Assembly (NCBI RefSeq): GCF_900142475.1
Contig: NZ_FRAY01000001.1
Span: 558,001-622,000 of the forward strand
DNA length: 64,000 bases
Reading direction: 5' to 3'
DNA from: Fibrobacter sp. UWH4
GTDB lineage: Bacteria > Fibrobacterota > Fibrobacteria > Fibrobacterales > Fibrobacteraceae
The notes beneath the pieces are model-generated. The model worked only from the letters and a program-made list of their open reading frames with translations. It ran no database searches and had not been told where the DNA came from. The position numbers and the translations under genes were made by a program. The stretch's first letter is position 1. Each line of letters starts with the position of its first letter. Below are positions 17,453 through 25,880 of this stretch, in pieces.

Positions 17453-18940
17453 ATGTTTACTGTTCTTGATTGGATTGTTCTTGCGGCGTACTTGCTGCTG
17501 TCTGTATTTATCGGTCTCTGGGTGTCCCGTGGCAACAAGAACCTGAAGGAATACATGTTGGGCGGCGGCTCCATCCCGTGGGTGGCCGTGGGCATCAGCC
17601 TGATCGCGACATCGGTGAGTGCGACTACGTTCCTCGGGGCGCCTGCCGATGTGTATGGCGACAACATGACGTTCCTGATGTTCCAGATCGGTGCGCTCAT
17701 CAGTATCGTGGTCGTCGGCTTCGTCTTTATCCCTAGGTTCCGCAGTTCGGGAATCAATAGCGCCTATGAACTTTTCGAGGTGCGCTTTTCCAAGCCGGTC
17801 CGTCGGCTTGCGGCTATTTTCTATTGCCTGCACCTGTTGCTCCGCACGGGAATCCTGCTGTTCGCACCGTCGCTGGTGCTTGCGCAGATTCTGCATATCG
17901 ACCTTAAGCTGGCGATTGTCGTGTCTGCAGCCGTGGCCATTTTCTATACGTGGTTCGGAGGCATCAAGGCGGTCATCTGGACCGACGTGATGCAGTTCTG
18001 CGTTTTCTTTGGTGGCGGCGTGCTGGTGCTCCTGGTAATTGCGAACTCCGTCGGTGGCTTCGGTGAAATGGCGGCTCTCGCTTCCGAGGCGGGCAAGACC
18101 AAGTGGTGGGACGCCTCGATGGATATTTCGAATGCCCGTACGCTTGTTTCGGCGGGCTTTGCATACGCCATTCTTGAAATTGCAATCCGCGGCTGTGACC
18201 AGCAGTTCGTGCAGCGTTACCTGAGCTGCAAGGATGTCAAGGCGGCAAACCGTTCGAGTATCCTTTCGATGGTGCTGGGCTGTGCGGTCTCGATCCTTTT
18301 CTACTGGGTAGGTGCTGCGCTCTACGTTTACTACCAGAAAGCTCATGCTGCTCCGCTTCCAGAAGGTCTGGGACAGAACGACGTTTTTCCATACTTTATC
18401 GTCCATGGACTTCCCGCGGGAATCACGGGGCTCATTGTGGCGGCGATCTGTGCGGCGGCCATGAGCAGTCTCTCGAGTGCCATCAATTCGCTCGGCAATA
18501 CGTCTGAACGAGATTTCCTGGGCTGGGACGAAAACGAAGGAATTGGCGGCCTCAAGCGTGCCAAGATCTGGACGGTCGTGTGGGGCGTTTTAGGAATTTT
18601 CTTTGCCCTGTTTGCGGCGACGCAGCAGGGGAGCCTGCTCAAGAACGCCCTGTTCTTTACGGGACTTTTCACGGGACCGCTCTTGGGAATGTTCCTGCTG
18701 GCTTTCTTTGCCGACAGGTTGTTTGGAACGGGTGCGAAAAGGCTTCGCGGCTGGGTCGTAATCGTGGCCGTGCTCTGTGGCATGGCAAGCCTTGTCCTGG
18801 TGCAGGGAATTCCGGCCTTTGGCGTTTCCGCGGTGCTTGGAGGAATCTTCAGTTGGCCGTGGATGCCCTTTATCAGCATGACGACGACGGTGGCCGTGGC
18901 GCTCCTAGTCAATGCCTTTGTTAATTTATTTAAAAAGTAG
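17453..18940 (+). CDS. Sodium:solute symporter (SSS family)
   Basis: 495 residues with about 13 hydrophobic helices. SSS-family features include the early segment YMLGGGSIPWVAVGISLIAT, then SATTFLGAPADVYG, and the later AAICAAAMSSLSSAINSLGN region that carries conserved small residues of the sodium site. Members import sugars, myo-inositol, amino acids or carboxylates with sodium; the substrate cannot be told from the sequence. It is followed eight bases later by the SIMPL-domain gene. Confidence 0.88.
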   Translation: MFTVLDWIVLAAYLLLSVFIGLWVSRGNKNLKEYMLGGGSIPWVAVGISLIATSVSATTFLGAPADVYGDNMTFLMFQIGALISIVVVGFVFIPRFRSSGINSAYELFEVRFSKPVRRLAAIFYCLHLLLRTGILLFAPSLVLAQILHIDLKLAIVVSAAVAIFYTWFGGIKAVIWTDVMQFCVFFGGGVLVLLVIANSVGGFGEMAALASEAGKTKWWDASMDISNARTLVSAGFAYAILEIAIRGCDQQFVQRYLSCKDVKAANRSSILSMVLGCAVSILFYWVGAALYVYYQKAHAAPLPEGLGQNDVFPYFIVHGLPAGITGLIVAAICAAAMSSLSSAINSLGNTSERDFLGWDENEGIGGLKRAKIWTVVWGVLGIFFALFAATQQGSLLKNALFFTGLFTGPLLGMFLLAFFADRLFGTGAKRLRGWVVIVAVLCGMASLVLVQGIPAFGVSAVLGGIFSWPWMPFISMTTTVAVALLVNAFVNLFKK

Positions 18941-18948
18941 GAGAAAAA

Positions 18949-19713
18949 ATGTCTAACAAGCTTTTTGTTTTGGTCATAGTCCTTTTGGTTTTTGTCGCCT
19001 TCATCGTCGTGTCGGTGGATAAGGACGAAACTCCCGGCGAAAAATTGTCGCAGATGCTGCCTCTTGGCGACAAGACAACGCCTACGGTAGAAGTTTCCGC
19101 TTCGGAAAGCCGCAAGTACGAGGCCAACGAATTCGTTACGGTTGCCTGCCTTGAATTGCACGGCAAGGACAAGGAACTTCTTTTCAAGCAGTTGACGAGC
19201 CGTCGTGCTTCTATCTTTGAGCAAATGAAGAACATCGACGTGACGGAAAGTGATATTGAACAGAACAGTGTCGAAATGCGCAAGGAATGGTCCTACGACA
19301 AGGGAACGCGCAGTCTTACAGGTTACGTGGTCAGCCAGTTCTTTGCGATCAAGTCTTCGAACAGGGCTACGGCTGCGGCGGTGATTGCGGCCCTTTCTGC
19401 CGAACTGGATGTGGAAATCAGCCATACGTCGGCAACGCTCAAGAATGAGGCCGAACTCAAGAAGGGGATTATTAAGGCGGCTGGGGAAAAGGCTCTCGAA
19501 ACGGCGTCCAGCTACGCGGAAAGCGTGGGCGGCAAACTGGGCAAGGTTATCTCGGTGACGGGAAATGGGGAGGGACTCTCTTTTAGAAATCATGTCCTTG
19601 GCGCAAGAAAGGCCGCTTTCTATGACGGGGCGACGGCGGATAATCTTTCCGCCGTGGCGGATTCGGTAGAAATTTCGGCGTCTATTCACCTGGTGGCGGA
19701 ACTGCTCCAATAG
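18949..19713 (+). CDS. SIMPL-domain (DUF541) envelope protein
   Basis: 254 residues. One N-terminal hydrophobic helix (about 4-20) would act as a membrane anchor or uncleaved signal. The rest fits the SIMPL/DUF541 pattern: a valine-rich first strand, RRASIFEQMKNIDVTESDI with the following VEMRKEW strand, a YVVSQFFAIKSSN strand, and the AELKKGIIKAAGEKALETAS helix near residue 165. SIMPL proteins are periplasmic or outer-membrane associated, with poorly defined roles. GGAGAAAA precedes the ATG. Probably cotranscribed with the symporter. Confidence 0.75.
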   Translation: MSNKLFVLVIVLLVFVAFIVVSVDKDETPGEKLSQMLPLGDKTTPTVEVSASESRKYEANEFVTVACLELHGKDKELLFKQLTSRRASIFEQMKNIDVTESDIEQNSVEMRKEWSYDKGTRSLTGYVVSQFFAIKSSNRATAAAVIAALSAELDVEISHTSATLKNEAELKKGIIKAAGEKALETASSYAESVGGKLGKVISVTGNGEGLSFRNHVLGARKAAFYDGATADNLSAVADSVEISASIHLVAELLQ

Positions 19714-19779
19714 CGGCTAGTCAAGACGGCTGTTTTTGTCAAGGTGTAGTTTACAAAAAACTTTTATTTTTCCGTTGAT

Positions 19780-19823
19780 AAAGCTAACTTCTTATAAATA
19801 AAGGGGTTAGCTTTTTGCTTTTG
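19780..19823 (+). terminator. Candidate intrinsic terminator after the SIMPL gene
   Basis: A 9-base stem AAAGCTAAC/GTTAGCTTT encloses a 17-base loop and is followed by TTGCTTTTG. The large loop makes it weak. Confidence 0.45.
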
Positions 19824-19959
19824 TTAGTTTGTTTGTACCCGCGTCGAAACCCCTTAAAAGGTTGTGGATAAAACGTCTTGTTTGAAAATTAAAATTTACA
19901 CAAAAAGCGAATTTTTTCTGAAAAAAGTCTTCCAACGGCGCCTACATTTATTATATTGT

Positions 19960-20008
19960 TTTCCATATCTTGTGCTTTTGACTTGAAGGAGAGCACAAGA
20001 TATAGTAA
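19960..20008 (+). promoter_or_regulatory. nrdD promoter with two NrdR-type boxes
   Basis: A sigma-70-like promoter is present: TTGACT (19978-19983), 17-base spacer, TATAGT (20001-20006). Two sites match the NrdR box consensus ACACWATATMTWGTGT: 19960-19975 (11 of 16) and 19993-20008 (12 of 16). Their starts are 33 bases apart, about three helical turns, the usual arrangement of paired NrdR boxes. The second covers the -10 element. This predicts repression of nrdD by NrdR when dATP is abundant. Confidence 0.65.
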
Positions 20009-20017
20009 AAATAGAAA

Positions 20018-20095
20018 ATGAAAGAAAAATGTATGTTCGATACGGAATTTGCCCGTAGGGGGCCGATTCCGCCGGATACAAGGATTGGTAGATGA
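20018..20095 (+). other. Short leader frame overlapping the nrdD start
   Basis: A 25-codon frame starts at an ATG about five bases after the predicted transcription start and ends in a TGA overlapping the nrdD ATG (ATGA). It could be a near-leaderless leader peptide coupled to nrdD translation, or chance. The peptide has no recognised features. The nrdD start itself has only a weak AAGGA upstream. Confidence 0.3.
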
Positions 20096-22422
20096 TTGTT
20101 TCTGTAAGGAAGCGTGACGGCCGTGAGATGCCGTTCAACATTGAAAAAATCGCCGATGCCATTGTCAAGGCTTTCCGCGCCTCGGGTGAACTTGATGAGC
20201 AAATCAAGGCGTCCCAAAGTCAGTTGAATTTGTTGGGTAGCGATGACGTGCTTACGAGCACGGCGCTCAAGGTGTCTGCCGATGTGGTGGGCAGACTCGA
20301 AGCCGAGGGCAAGACCGTTCCCGAAATTGAAGAAATCCAGGATGCTGTAGAAAAGTCTCTTACCGAAGGTGGCTACGCCGATACCGCCAAGAGCTACATC
20401 TTGTACCGTGCCGAACGTACTCGCGTGCGCGAAGTGAATACTCGCCTCATGCATACGCTCCGCGACATCACTTTCAGTTCTGCCAAGGAATCCGACCTCA
20501 AGCGTGAAAACGCGAACATCGATGGCGACACCGCTATGGGCACCATGCTCAAGTACGGTTCCGAATCGGCCAAGCACTTCTACACGATGATGATGCTCAA
20601 GCCCGAGCACAGCCGCGCCCACATGGAAGGCGATATCCATATCCACGATTTGGATTTCTATTCCCTTACCATGACTTGCTGCCAGATCGACCTCAAGAAA
20701 CTCTTCAAGAACGGTTTCAATACCGGTCACGGTCATCTGCGCGAACCGAAAGATATTCGTAGCTATGCCGCCTTGGCCGCTATCGCGATCCAGTCTAACC
20801 AGAACGACCAGCACGGTGGCCAGTCCATTCCGAACTTTGACTATGCCATGGCCGACGGCGTGCGTATTACGTACCGCAAGAGCTATTTGGCCAATATGGT
20901 CAAGGCCCTCATGCTCTTGACTTCCAAGACCGAAGAAGAAGTCCAGCCGGTCGTCAAGAAGCTCCATACCGAAATGGCGGAAATGGGAATGGTGGCGACG
21001 CTCGTGCCGAACGAAAAGTTCCAGGATACCGAAGCTCGCGAACTTTCCAAGACTTATGGCGAAGAAGTGGTGATCAACGCCCAGAAGTTTGCCGAAAAGA
21101 TGGCTTACGAAGAAACCGACAAGGCGACCTTCCAGGCCATGGAAGCCTTCGTCCATAACTTGAACTCCATGCATAGCCGCGCTGGTGCCCAGACTCCGTT
21201 CAGCAGCATCAACTACGGTATGTGCACGGAGCCCGAAGCCCGTATGGTCATGAAGAACTTGCTTCTCACGACCGAAGAAGGCCTCGGCGGTGGCGAAACG
21301 GCAATCTTCCCGATTCAGATTTTCCGCGTCAAGGAAGGCATCAACCTGAACCCGGAAGATCCGAACTACGATTTGTTCAAGCTGTCTTGCCGCGTGAGCG
21401 CCAAGCGCCTGTTCCCGAACTTCAGTTTCCAGGATGCCCCGTACAACCTGCAGTACTACAAGCCGGGCCACCCTGAAACCGAAATTGCCTATATGGGCTG
21501 CCGTACCCGCGTGATCGGTAACCACTACGACCCGAGCCGCGAAATCAGCTTCGGCCGTGGCAACTTGAGTTTCACGTCGATCAACCTTCCGCGTATCGCC
21601 ATCAAGATGAAGTCCGTGGACCTGTTCTTCAAGGAACTCGACCGCATGCTGCAACTGGTGAGCGACCAGCTCATGGAACGCTTTGCCGTCCAGAGCCGCC
21701 GCAAGGTCAAGAACTTCCCGTTCCTCATGGGACAGGGCGTGTGGATCGATTCCGACAAGCTCGGCTGGGAAGATACCGTGGGTGAAGTCATCAAGCACGG
21801 TACGCTTTCGATCGGCTTTATCGGACTTGCCGAAACTCTGGTGATGCTGACGGGCAAGCACCACGGCGAATCCGAGGAATCCCAGAAGCTCGGCCTCAAG
21901 ATTATCGGCCACATGCGCGAATTCTGCGACAAGGAATCCGAACGTCTCGGCCTCAACTTCAGCTTGCTCGCTACGCCTGCCGAAGGCCTTTCCGGTCGTT
22001 TCGTGCGTATGGACAAGAAGAAGTTCGGTATTATCCCGGGCGTGACTGACCGCGACTACTACACAAACTCTTTCCATATTCCGGTGTACTACAAGATTTC
22101 CGCTTTCAAGAAGATTTCGCTGGAAGCCCCGTACCATGCGCTCACCAACGCAGGCCACATTAGCTATGTGGAACTCGATGGCGACCCGACGCAGAACCTG
22201 GAAGCCTTCGAAAAGATCGTGCATCACATGGCGAAGTCCGGTATCGGTTATGGATCCATCAACCACCCGGTCGACCGCGACCCGGTGTGCGGATTCGTGG
22301 GTGTCATCGGTGACTGCTGCCCGCGTTGCGGCCGTACCGAAGGTCATGCGATTGCCCCCGAAAAGATCGAGGAACTTCGTAAGCTGTACCCCGGCATGCC
22401 CGTATTCAAAGGAATCAGGTAG
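20092..22422 (+). CDS. nrdD: Anaerobic (class III) ribonucleotide reductase large subunit, lacking its glycyl-radical tail
   Basis: 776 residues. An ATP-cone regulatory domain opens the protein (VRKRDGREMPFNIEKIADAI, residues 4-23, extending to about 95). The ten-stranded barrel follows, with class III signatures such as YIHDLDFY-like IHIHDLDFYSLTMTCCQ and NLNSMHSRAGAQTPFSSINYG. The C-terminus has a four-cysteine zinc ribbon (VCGFVG...CCPRCG). In family members the next segment carries the radical site in R-x-TGY or R-x-CGY; here the protein ends 20-odd residues after the ribbon without it. That segment is encoded by the small gene at 22581. Reduces ribonucleoside triphosphates to dNTPs without oxygen. 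Confidence 0.92.
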   Translation: MIVSVRKRDGREMPFNIEKIADAIVKAFRASGELDEQIKASQSQLNLLGSDDVLTSTALKVSADVVGRLEAEGKTVPEIEEIQDAVEKSLTEGGYADTAKSYILYRAERTRVREVNTRLMHTLRDITFSSAKESDLKRENANIDGDTAMGTMLKYGSESAKHFYTMMMLKPEHSRAHMEGDIHIHDLDFYSLTMTCCQIDLKKLFKNGFNTGHGHLREPKDIRSYAALAAIAIQSNQNDQHGGQSIPNFDYAMADGVRITYRKSYLANMVKALMLLTSKTEEEVQPVVKKLHTEMAEMGMVATLVPNEKFQDTEARELSKTYGEEVVINAQKFAEKMAYEETDKATFQAMEAFVHNLNSMHSRAGAQTPFSSINYGMCTEPEARMVMKNLLLTTEEGLGGGETAIFPIQIFRVKEGINLNPEDPNYDLFKLSCRVSAKRLFPNFSFQDAPYNLQYYKPGHPETEIAYMGCRTRVIGNHYDPSREISFGRGNLSFTSINLPRIAIKMKSVDLFFKELDRMLQLVSDQLMERFAVQSRRKVKNFPFLMGQGVWIDSDKLGWEDTVGEVIKHGTLSIGFIGLAETLVMLTGKHHGESEESQKLGLKIIGHMREFCDKESERLGLNFSLLATPAEGLSGRFVRMDKKKFGIIPGVTDRDYYTNSFHIPVYYKISAFKKISLEAPYHALTNAGHISYVELDGDPTQNLEAFEKIVHHMAKSGIGYGSINHPVDRDPVCGFVGVIGDCCPRCGRTEGHAIAPEKIEELRKLYPGMPVFKGIR

Positions 22423-22425
22423 TAA

Positions 22426-22513
<88 letters not shown>

Positions 22514-22580
22514 ATTCTCTTTTCTCTAAGCTCTATCAACTAAGTTCTACCAACTATTTATCTAGCAAGGAGAAACAACA

Positions 22581-22727
22581 ATGTCCGAAAAAGAACTGAA
22601 CAAGTATGGTGAAGGTGTTGGATTCGAACGTATCCGCCGCATCACGGGTTACCTCGTCGGTACCGTCGATCGCTTCAACAACGCCAAGCGTGCCGAAGTG
22701 AACGATCGCGTGAAGCACGGCATTTAG
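22581..22727 (+). CDS. Separate glycyl-radical domain of the anaerobic ribonucleotide reductase
   Basis: 48 residues, preceded by AAGGAG eight bases before the ATG. The segment RIRRITGYLVGTVDRFNNAK (residues 17-36) and the following DRVKHG match the C-terminal glycyl-radical motif of class III reductases, which normally ends NrdD itself (R-x-TGYL...FN-x-AK...DR). Gly23 in TGY would be the residue converted to the glycyl radical by NrdG. It lies between nrdD, which lacks this motif, and nrdG, whose ATG follows one base after its stop. Inference: the polypeptide binds NrdD in trans to complete the active site. Confidence 0.88.
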   Translation: MSEKELNKYGEGVGFERIRRITGYLVGTVDRFNNAKRAEVNDRVKHGI

Positions 22728-22728
22728 T

Positions 22729-23283
22729 ATGGACGAATACCCTCGCTTGCGGATTGCCGGAATCGAACCCGAATCGTTCGTGGACGGTCCCGGAATCCGC
22801 ATGACAATCTTTACTCAAGGTTGTCACCATAATTGCCCCGGATGCCAGAACCCGCAGACCCACGATTTTAACGGGGGTCATTATATTGAAATTGAAGAAA
22901 TCCTCGATATGATCGAGGAAAACCCGTTGCTTGACGGCATCACGTTTAGTGGCGGTGATCCGATGGACCAGGCGGCTGCCCTGATCCCTTTGGCGCGTAA
23001 AATCAAGGAACGGGGCATGAACCTGGTGATTTTCACCGGCTACACCTACGAACGCCTGATGGAACTGACGCACGAGCGTCCCGAAATGTTCGAACTCCTG
23101 ACGTTTGCGGACATTTTGATTGACGGCCCGTTCATCTTGGCGAAGCGTTCCTTGGAACTCAAGTTCAGGGGGTCGTCGAACCAGCGCATTATCGATGTGC
23201 AGAAGAGCCTTGTAGAGGGCCATGTGGTGCTTCACCAGATTCAACTGGACGAAATGAAGGCGCACCCCGACCTTTTGGGCTAA
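22729..23283 (+). CDS. nrdG: Anaerobic ribonucleotide reductase activating protein (radical SAM)
   Basis: 184 residues. The radical-SAM cluster motif CHHNCPGC (C-x3-C-x2-C) lies near residues 32-39, preceded by EPESFVDGPGIRMTIFTQG as in NrdG. The SAM-binding GGDPM motif follows at about 81. NrdG uses S-adenosylmethionine and a 4Fe-4S cluster to make the glycyl radical in NrdD; here its substrate would be Gly23 of the small upstream protein. The start is one base after that gene's stop. Confidence 0.92.
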   Translation: MDEYPRLRIAGIEPESFVDGPGIRMTIFTQGCHHNCPGCQNPQTHDFNGGHYIEIEEILDMIEENPLLDGITFSGGDPMDQAAALIPLARKIKERGMNLVIFTGYTYERLMELTHERPEMFELLTFADILIDGPFILAKRSLELKFRGSSNQRIIDVQKSLVEGHVVLHQIQLDEMKAHPDLLG

Positions 23284-23304
23284 ATTTTTATTTATTTTTA
23301 GAAC

Positions 23305-24861
23305 ATGTTTAAACGAATTCTGATTTCGTCTTTTTTGGCGTTGGCGGGGGCTGCTTTTGCCCAGACGTCTTCGACCGAGCTTGTTTCTTCATCGGCCGAG
23401 GTTGTTTCGTCTTCGGCGGAGGTGGTCGCCTCATCGTCGTCTGCGACGGTGGTTGCCGACTCTTCTGCAGCGGAGGCCCCGAAGGGGCGTGAAGTTCCCG
23501 TCCGTTACTGGATTAACGGCGACTCCGTGGAACTGGAGGCTATCTTTGTCAAGATCGAGAACGATACGGTCTACCTGAAGAAGCCGACCGAGGCCGAACA
23601 GAAGCACATCGACCAGATTGCCGACGAAGAGGCCCTTGCCCTGCAAGAAAGCAACGGACAGCAGGTTGCGGATTCCCTTGAAGACGAAAATGACGATGTG
23701 GACCTGAAGAAGGATTCCTCCGACATTATCATGACCGATGCGGTCAAGGACTCCCTCGCGGCCCGTGCGGATACCTCCACGGCGGCCGAGGCCGCTCCTG
23801 TAGATGACGGTGCCGAAGATGACTTGGAAACCGCACTGGCCAAGGAAGACACGCGTCTTAAAAACGAGGAAATCGAAAGGTACGAAAAGGAACTTCGTGA
23901 ACGCGAAATCCAGGACAGTATCGCAGCGGCGAAGAAGAATCCCTATATCAAGATTTTCAGGTTCGAACTCAAGCGTCTTTACAACATGGAAGACGAAGTG
24001 ATGATCGACCTTTCGCTTTCGAATTATATCGTGCCCGAAATCAAGGAAGAAATCGAGAAGGATCTTTATCCTCCTGGAAAGGCCAACTTGCTGGTGGTCT
24101 CGGAACCGGAAGCCTGTTCGCTGTTCGTGAACGGAATTCCCCTGAAGATTGTCGCTCCCGATACCATCAAGAACATCAAGCCGGGCAAGTATACGATCTC
24201 GGTGATGAAGGTCCTGAAGGACGTGGAATGGTGGGGCTCTGCCGTGGTGCGCATCGACGCCGATAGCCTGAACAAGGTGACGATTCCGGTGGTGCGTCCG
24301 TCTACCAGGCTGACACTCAATACGAACCCCGAAGCGGTAGAAGTGTATGTGGGGGAGGAACCTTCCGTGAACCGAATGCCCGATTATATGACCGATATCG
24401 TGGTGGATAACGTCAAGCCGCGGGTCGGGGCTACGGTGTTCTTCAGGAAGGTCGGCTACCGTGATACTTCCGTGACGATGGAAATCAAGCCCTACATGCC
24501 GAACCTGGTCTATGTGGACATGACTCCTGTGCTTGACGACTTGGAATTCATCGAGGAACAGAAGGTCTTTGACAAGGAACGTAGCCAGAGGCGTATCGGT
24601 CGTGGACTCCTGTGGAGCTCGATTGTGCCGATTCTTGCGGGCGGTGTTCTATGGTACTTGGCGGAACGCGACTGGAGCGATGCTGCGGACAAGAAGCATG
24701 CCTACGAGAAACTCTCTGCCTTCGATAGCGACGATACCCGCAAGATGGTGAAGGACAACCATGAATTGAATGACCGGGGCGATACCAAGTGTGGCGTGGC
24801 GATTGGTCTCGGTGCTCTTGGACTGGGTCTCCTGACAGCAGGCATCATCCTTGCTTTCTAG
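23305..24861 (+). CDS. Envelope protein with Ser/Ala-rich N-terminus and PEGA-like domains
   Basis: 518 residues. A clear signal peptide precedes FAQTSS. Residues 22-60 are Ser/Ala/Val-rich with SSAEVV repeats, followed by an acidic, helix-prone region (about 105-215). Two PEGA-like beta modules follow: SEPEACSLFVNGIPLKI...IKPGKYTISV near 265-305 and TNPEAVEVYVGEE near 345. Two hydrophobic segments near the C-terminus (about 435 and 500) suggest membrane insertion. PEGA modules occur in surface and signalling proteins; no specific function is assigned. Confidence 0.6.
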   Translation: MFKRILISSFLALAGAAFAQTSSTELVSSSAEVVSSSAEVVASSSSATVVADSSAAEAPKGREVPVRYWINGDSVELEAIFVKIENDTVYLKKPTEAEQKHIDQIADEEALALQESNGQQVADSLEDENDDVDLKKDSSDIIMTDAVKDSLAARADTSTAAEAAPVDDGAEDDLETALAKEDTRLKNEEIERYEKELREREIQDSIAAAKKNPYIKIFRFELKRLYNMEDEVMIDLSLSNYIVPEIKEEIEKDLYPPGKANLLVVSEPEACSLFVNGIPLKIVAPDTIKNIKPGKYTISVMKVLKDVEWWGSAVVRIDADSLNKVTIPVVRPSTRLTLNTNPEAVEVYVGEEPSVNRMPDYMTDIVVDNVKPRVGATVFFRKVGYRDTSVTMEIKPYMPNLVYVDMTPVLDDLEFIEEQKVFDKERSQRRIGRGLLWSSIVPILAGGVLWYLAERDWSDAADKKHAYEKLSAFDSDDTRKMVKDNHELNDRGDTKCGVAIGLGALGLGLLTAGIILAF

Positions 24862-24888
24862 CTTGCAATGCTAGGAAATTAATTTGTT

Positions 24889-25482
24889 ATGAAAATTCTT
24901 TTGCGGGTGCTGTGTCTGATTCTCCTGTTTGGCCTGGCGCCCGTTTTTGCGCATCCGCACGTTTTTGCCGATTCGAAGATTAAGGTCATTTTCAACGATA
25001 AGGGCTTTGCGGGGATTCATAACCGCTGGGTCTTTGATGAAATCTATAGCACCGCCATGATGTCCTCAGGTGATGTAGACGGCGACGGTGAAATTTCGAA
25101 TGCCGAAGGTGAATGGTTCCGTAGGGCGATTTTGGACCCCTTGCAGGACAAGAACTACTACAACTACGTTCTGCAGGGAACGTCTTTTGTGAAGGCCCGC
25201 AAGCTGAAAAATTTCAGGGCGAGTTTCCAAGGGGGGCGCCTGGTGCTCGATTTCGAGACGGAATTCGAAATGCCTGTGACGGCGGATTATACGATGTTCG
25301 TCGTTGTGGTTTCCGATCCGACGAACTATATCCAGATGACGACGGATATGGAAAACGCAGACGTAGATGCTCCCGATGCAATCGATGTGGAATTCTTCGA
25401 TGACGGCCTGGAAGGACTGACTATGTTCAGGGCTTTTGTGTACGCTCCTCAGGGACTTTTCCTGAGATTCAAGAAAAAATAG
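24889..25482 (+). CDS. DUF1007-family exported protein
   Basis: 197 residues. Signal peptide with cleavage near VFAHPHVF. The start of the mature protein (HPHVFADSKIKVIFND) and HNRWVFDEIYSTAMM are typical of DUF1007, whose members often sit next to nickel/cobalt permeases. The histidines at the mature N-terminus could bind metal. A DVDGDGEISNAE stretch looks like an EF-hand loop. No permease gene is adjacent here. Confidence 0.75.
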   Translation: MKILLRVLCLILLFGLAPVFAHPHVFADSKIKVIFNDKGFAGIHNRWVFDEIYSTAMMSSGDVDGDGEISNAEGEWFRRAILDPLQDKNYYNYVLQGTSFVKARKLKNFRASFQGGRLVLDFETEFEMPVTADYTMFVVVVSDPTNYIQMTTDMENADVDAPDAIDVEFFDDGLEGLTMFRAFVYAPQGLFLRFKKK

Positions 25483-25551
25483 CTCTCGCAAATTTGCTAT
25501 TTTTGCTCCCGAAAATGGCGGCCCCGTGCCGCAGCAAAAGTGGAGAATCTT

Positions 25552-25875
25552 ATGCCTGCAATTCACCTTACTGCAGAAAATTTCGACCAGGCCATTTCTT
25601 CGGGTCAGCTGGTCTTTGTGGACTTTTGGGCAACCTGGTGCCGCCCGTGCATGATGATGGGCCCGATTATCGACGAACTTGCCGATGAATACAATGGTCG
25701 TGCCGTCATTGCGAAAATTAACGTGGACGATGCCGGCGTGGGCGATATCTGTGGCCGTTTCGGCATCACGAACATTCCCAACATGAAGCTGTTCAAGAAC
25801 GGTATCGAAGTGGGCAACGTGGTAGGTGCCGTTCCCAAGGCGACCGTGAAGGCTGTCATCGATCGCTACCTGTAA
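25552..25875 (+). CDS. trxA: Thioredoxin
   Basis: 107 residues from the ATG at 25552, with GGAG eight bases upstream; a GTG at 25540 overlaps that site and is less likely. The thioredoxin fold is complete: FVDFWATWCRPC (active cysteines 30 and 33) and the cis-proline segment TNIPNM. The active site is WCRPC, not the usual WCGPC; a basic residue between the cysteines may alter redox potential. hisF begins five bases after the stop. Confidence 0.9.
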   Translation: MPAIHLTAENFDQAISSGQLVFVDFWATWCRPCMMMGPIIDELADEYNGRAVIAKINVDDAGVGDICGRFGITNIPNMKLFKNGIEVGNVVGAVPKATVKAVIDRYL

Positions 25876-25880
25876 TACCC

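Larger units (their letters stand above)
19714..20091. other. 378-base intergenic region before nrdD
   Basis: It holds a likely terminator for the preceding gene (19780-19823), an AT-rich stretch with no clear feature (19824-19959), and a promoter with two NrdR-type boxes (19960-20008). A 25-codon leader frame runs into the nrdD start. Confidence 0.7.

Noticed and set aside
19775-19798. TTGATA...TATAAA promoter after the SIMPL gene
   Set aside because: The spacer is only 12 bases, too short for a sigma-70 promoter.
19951-22347. 798-residue minus-strand frame opposite nrdD
   Set aside because: nrdD on the plus strand is a clear class III reductase; the minus frame is a codon-bias shadow.
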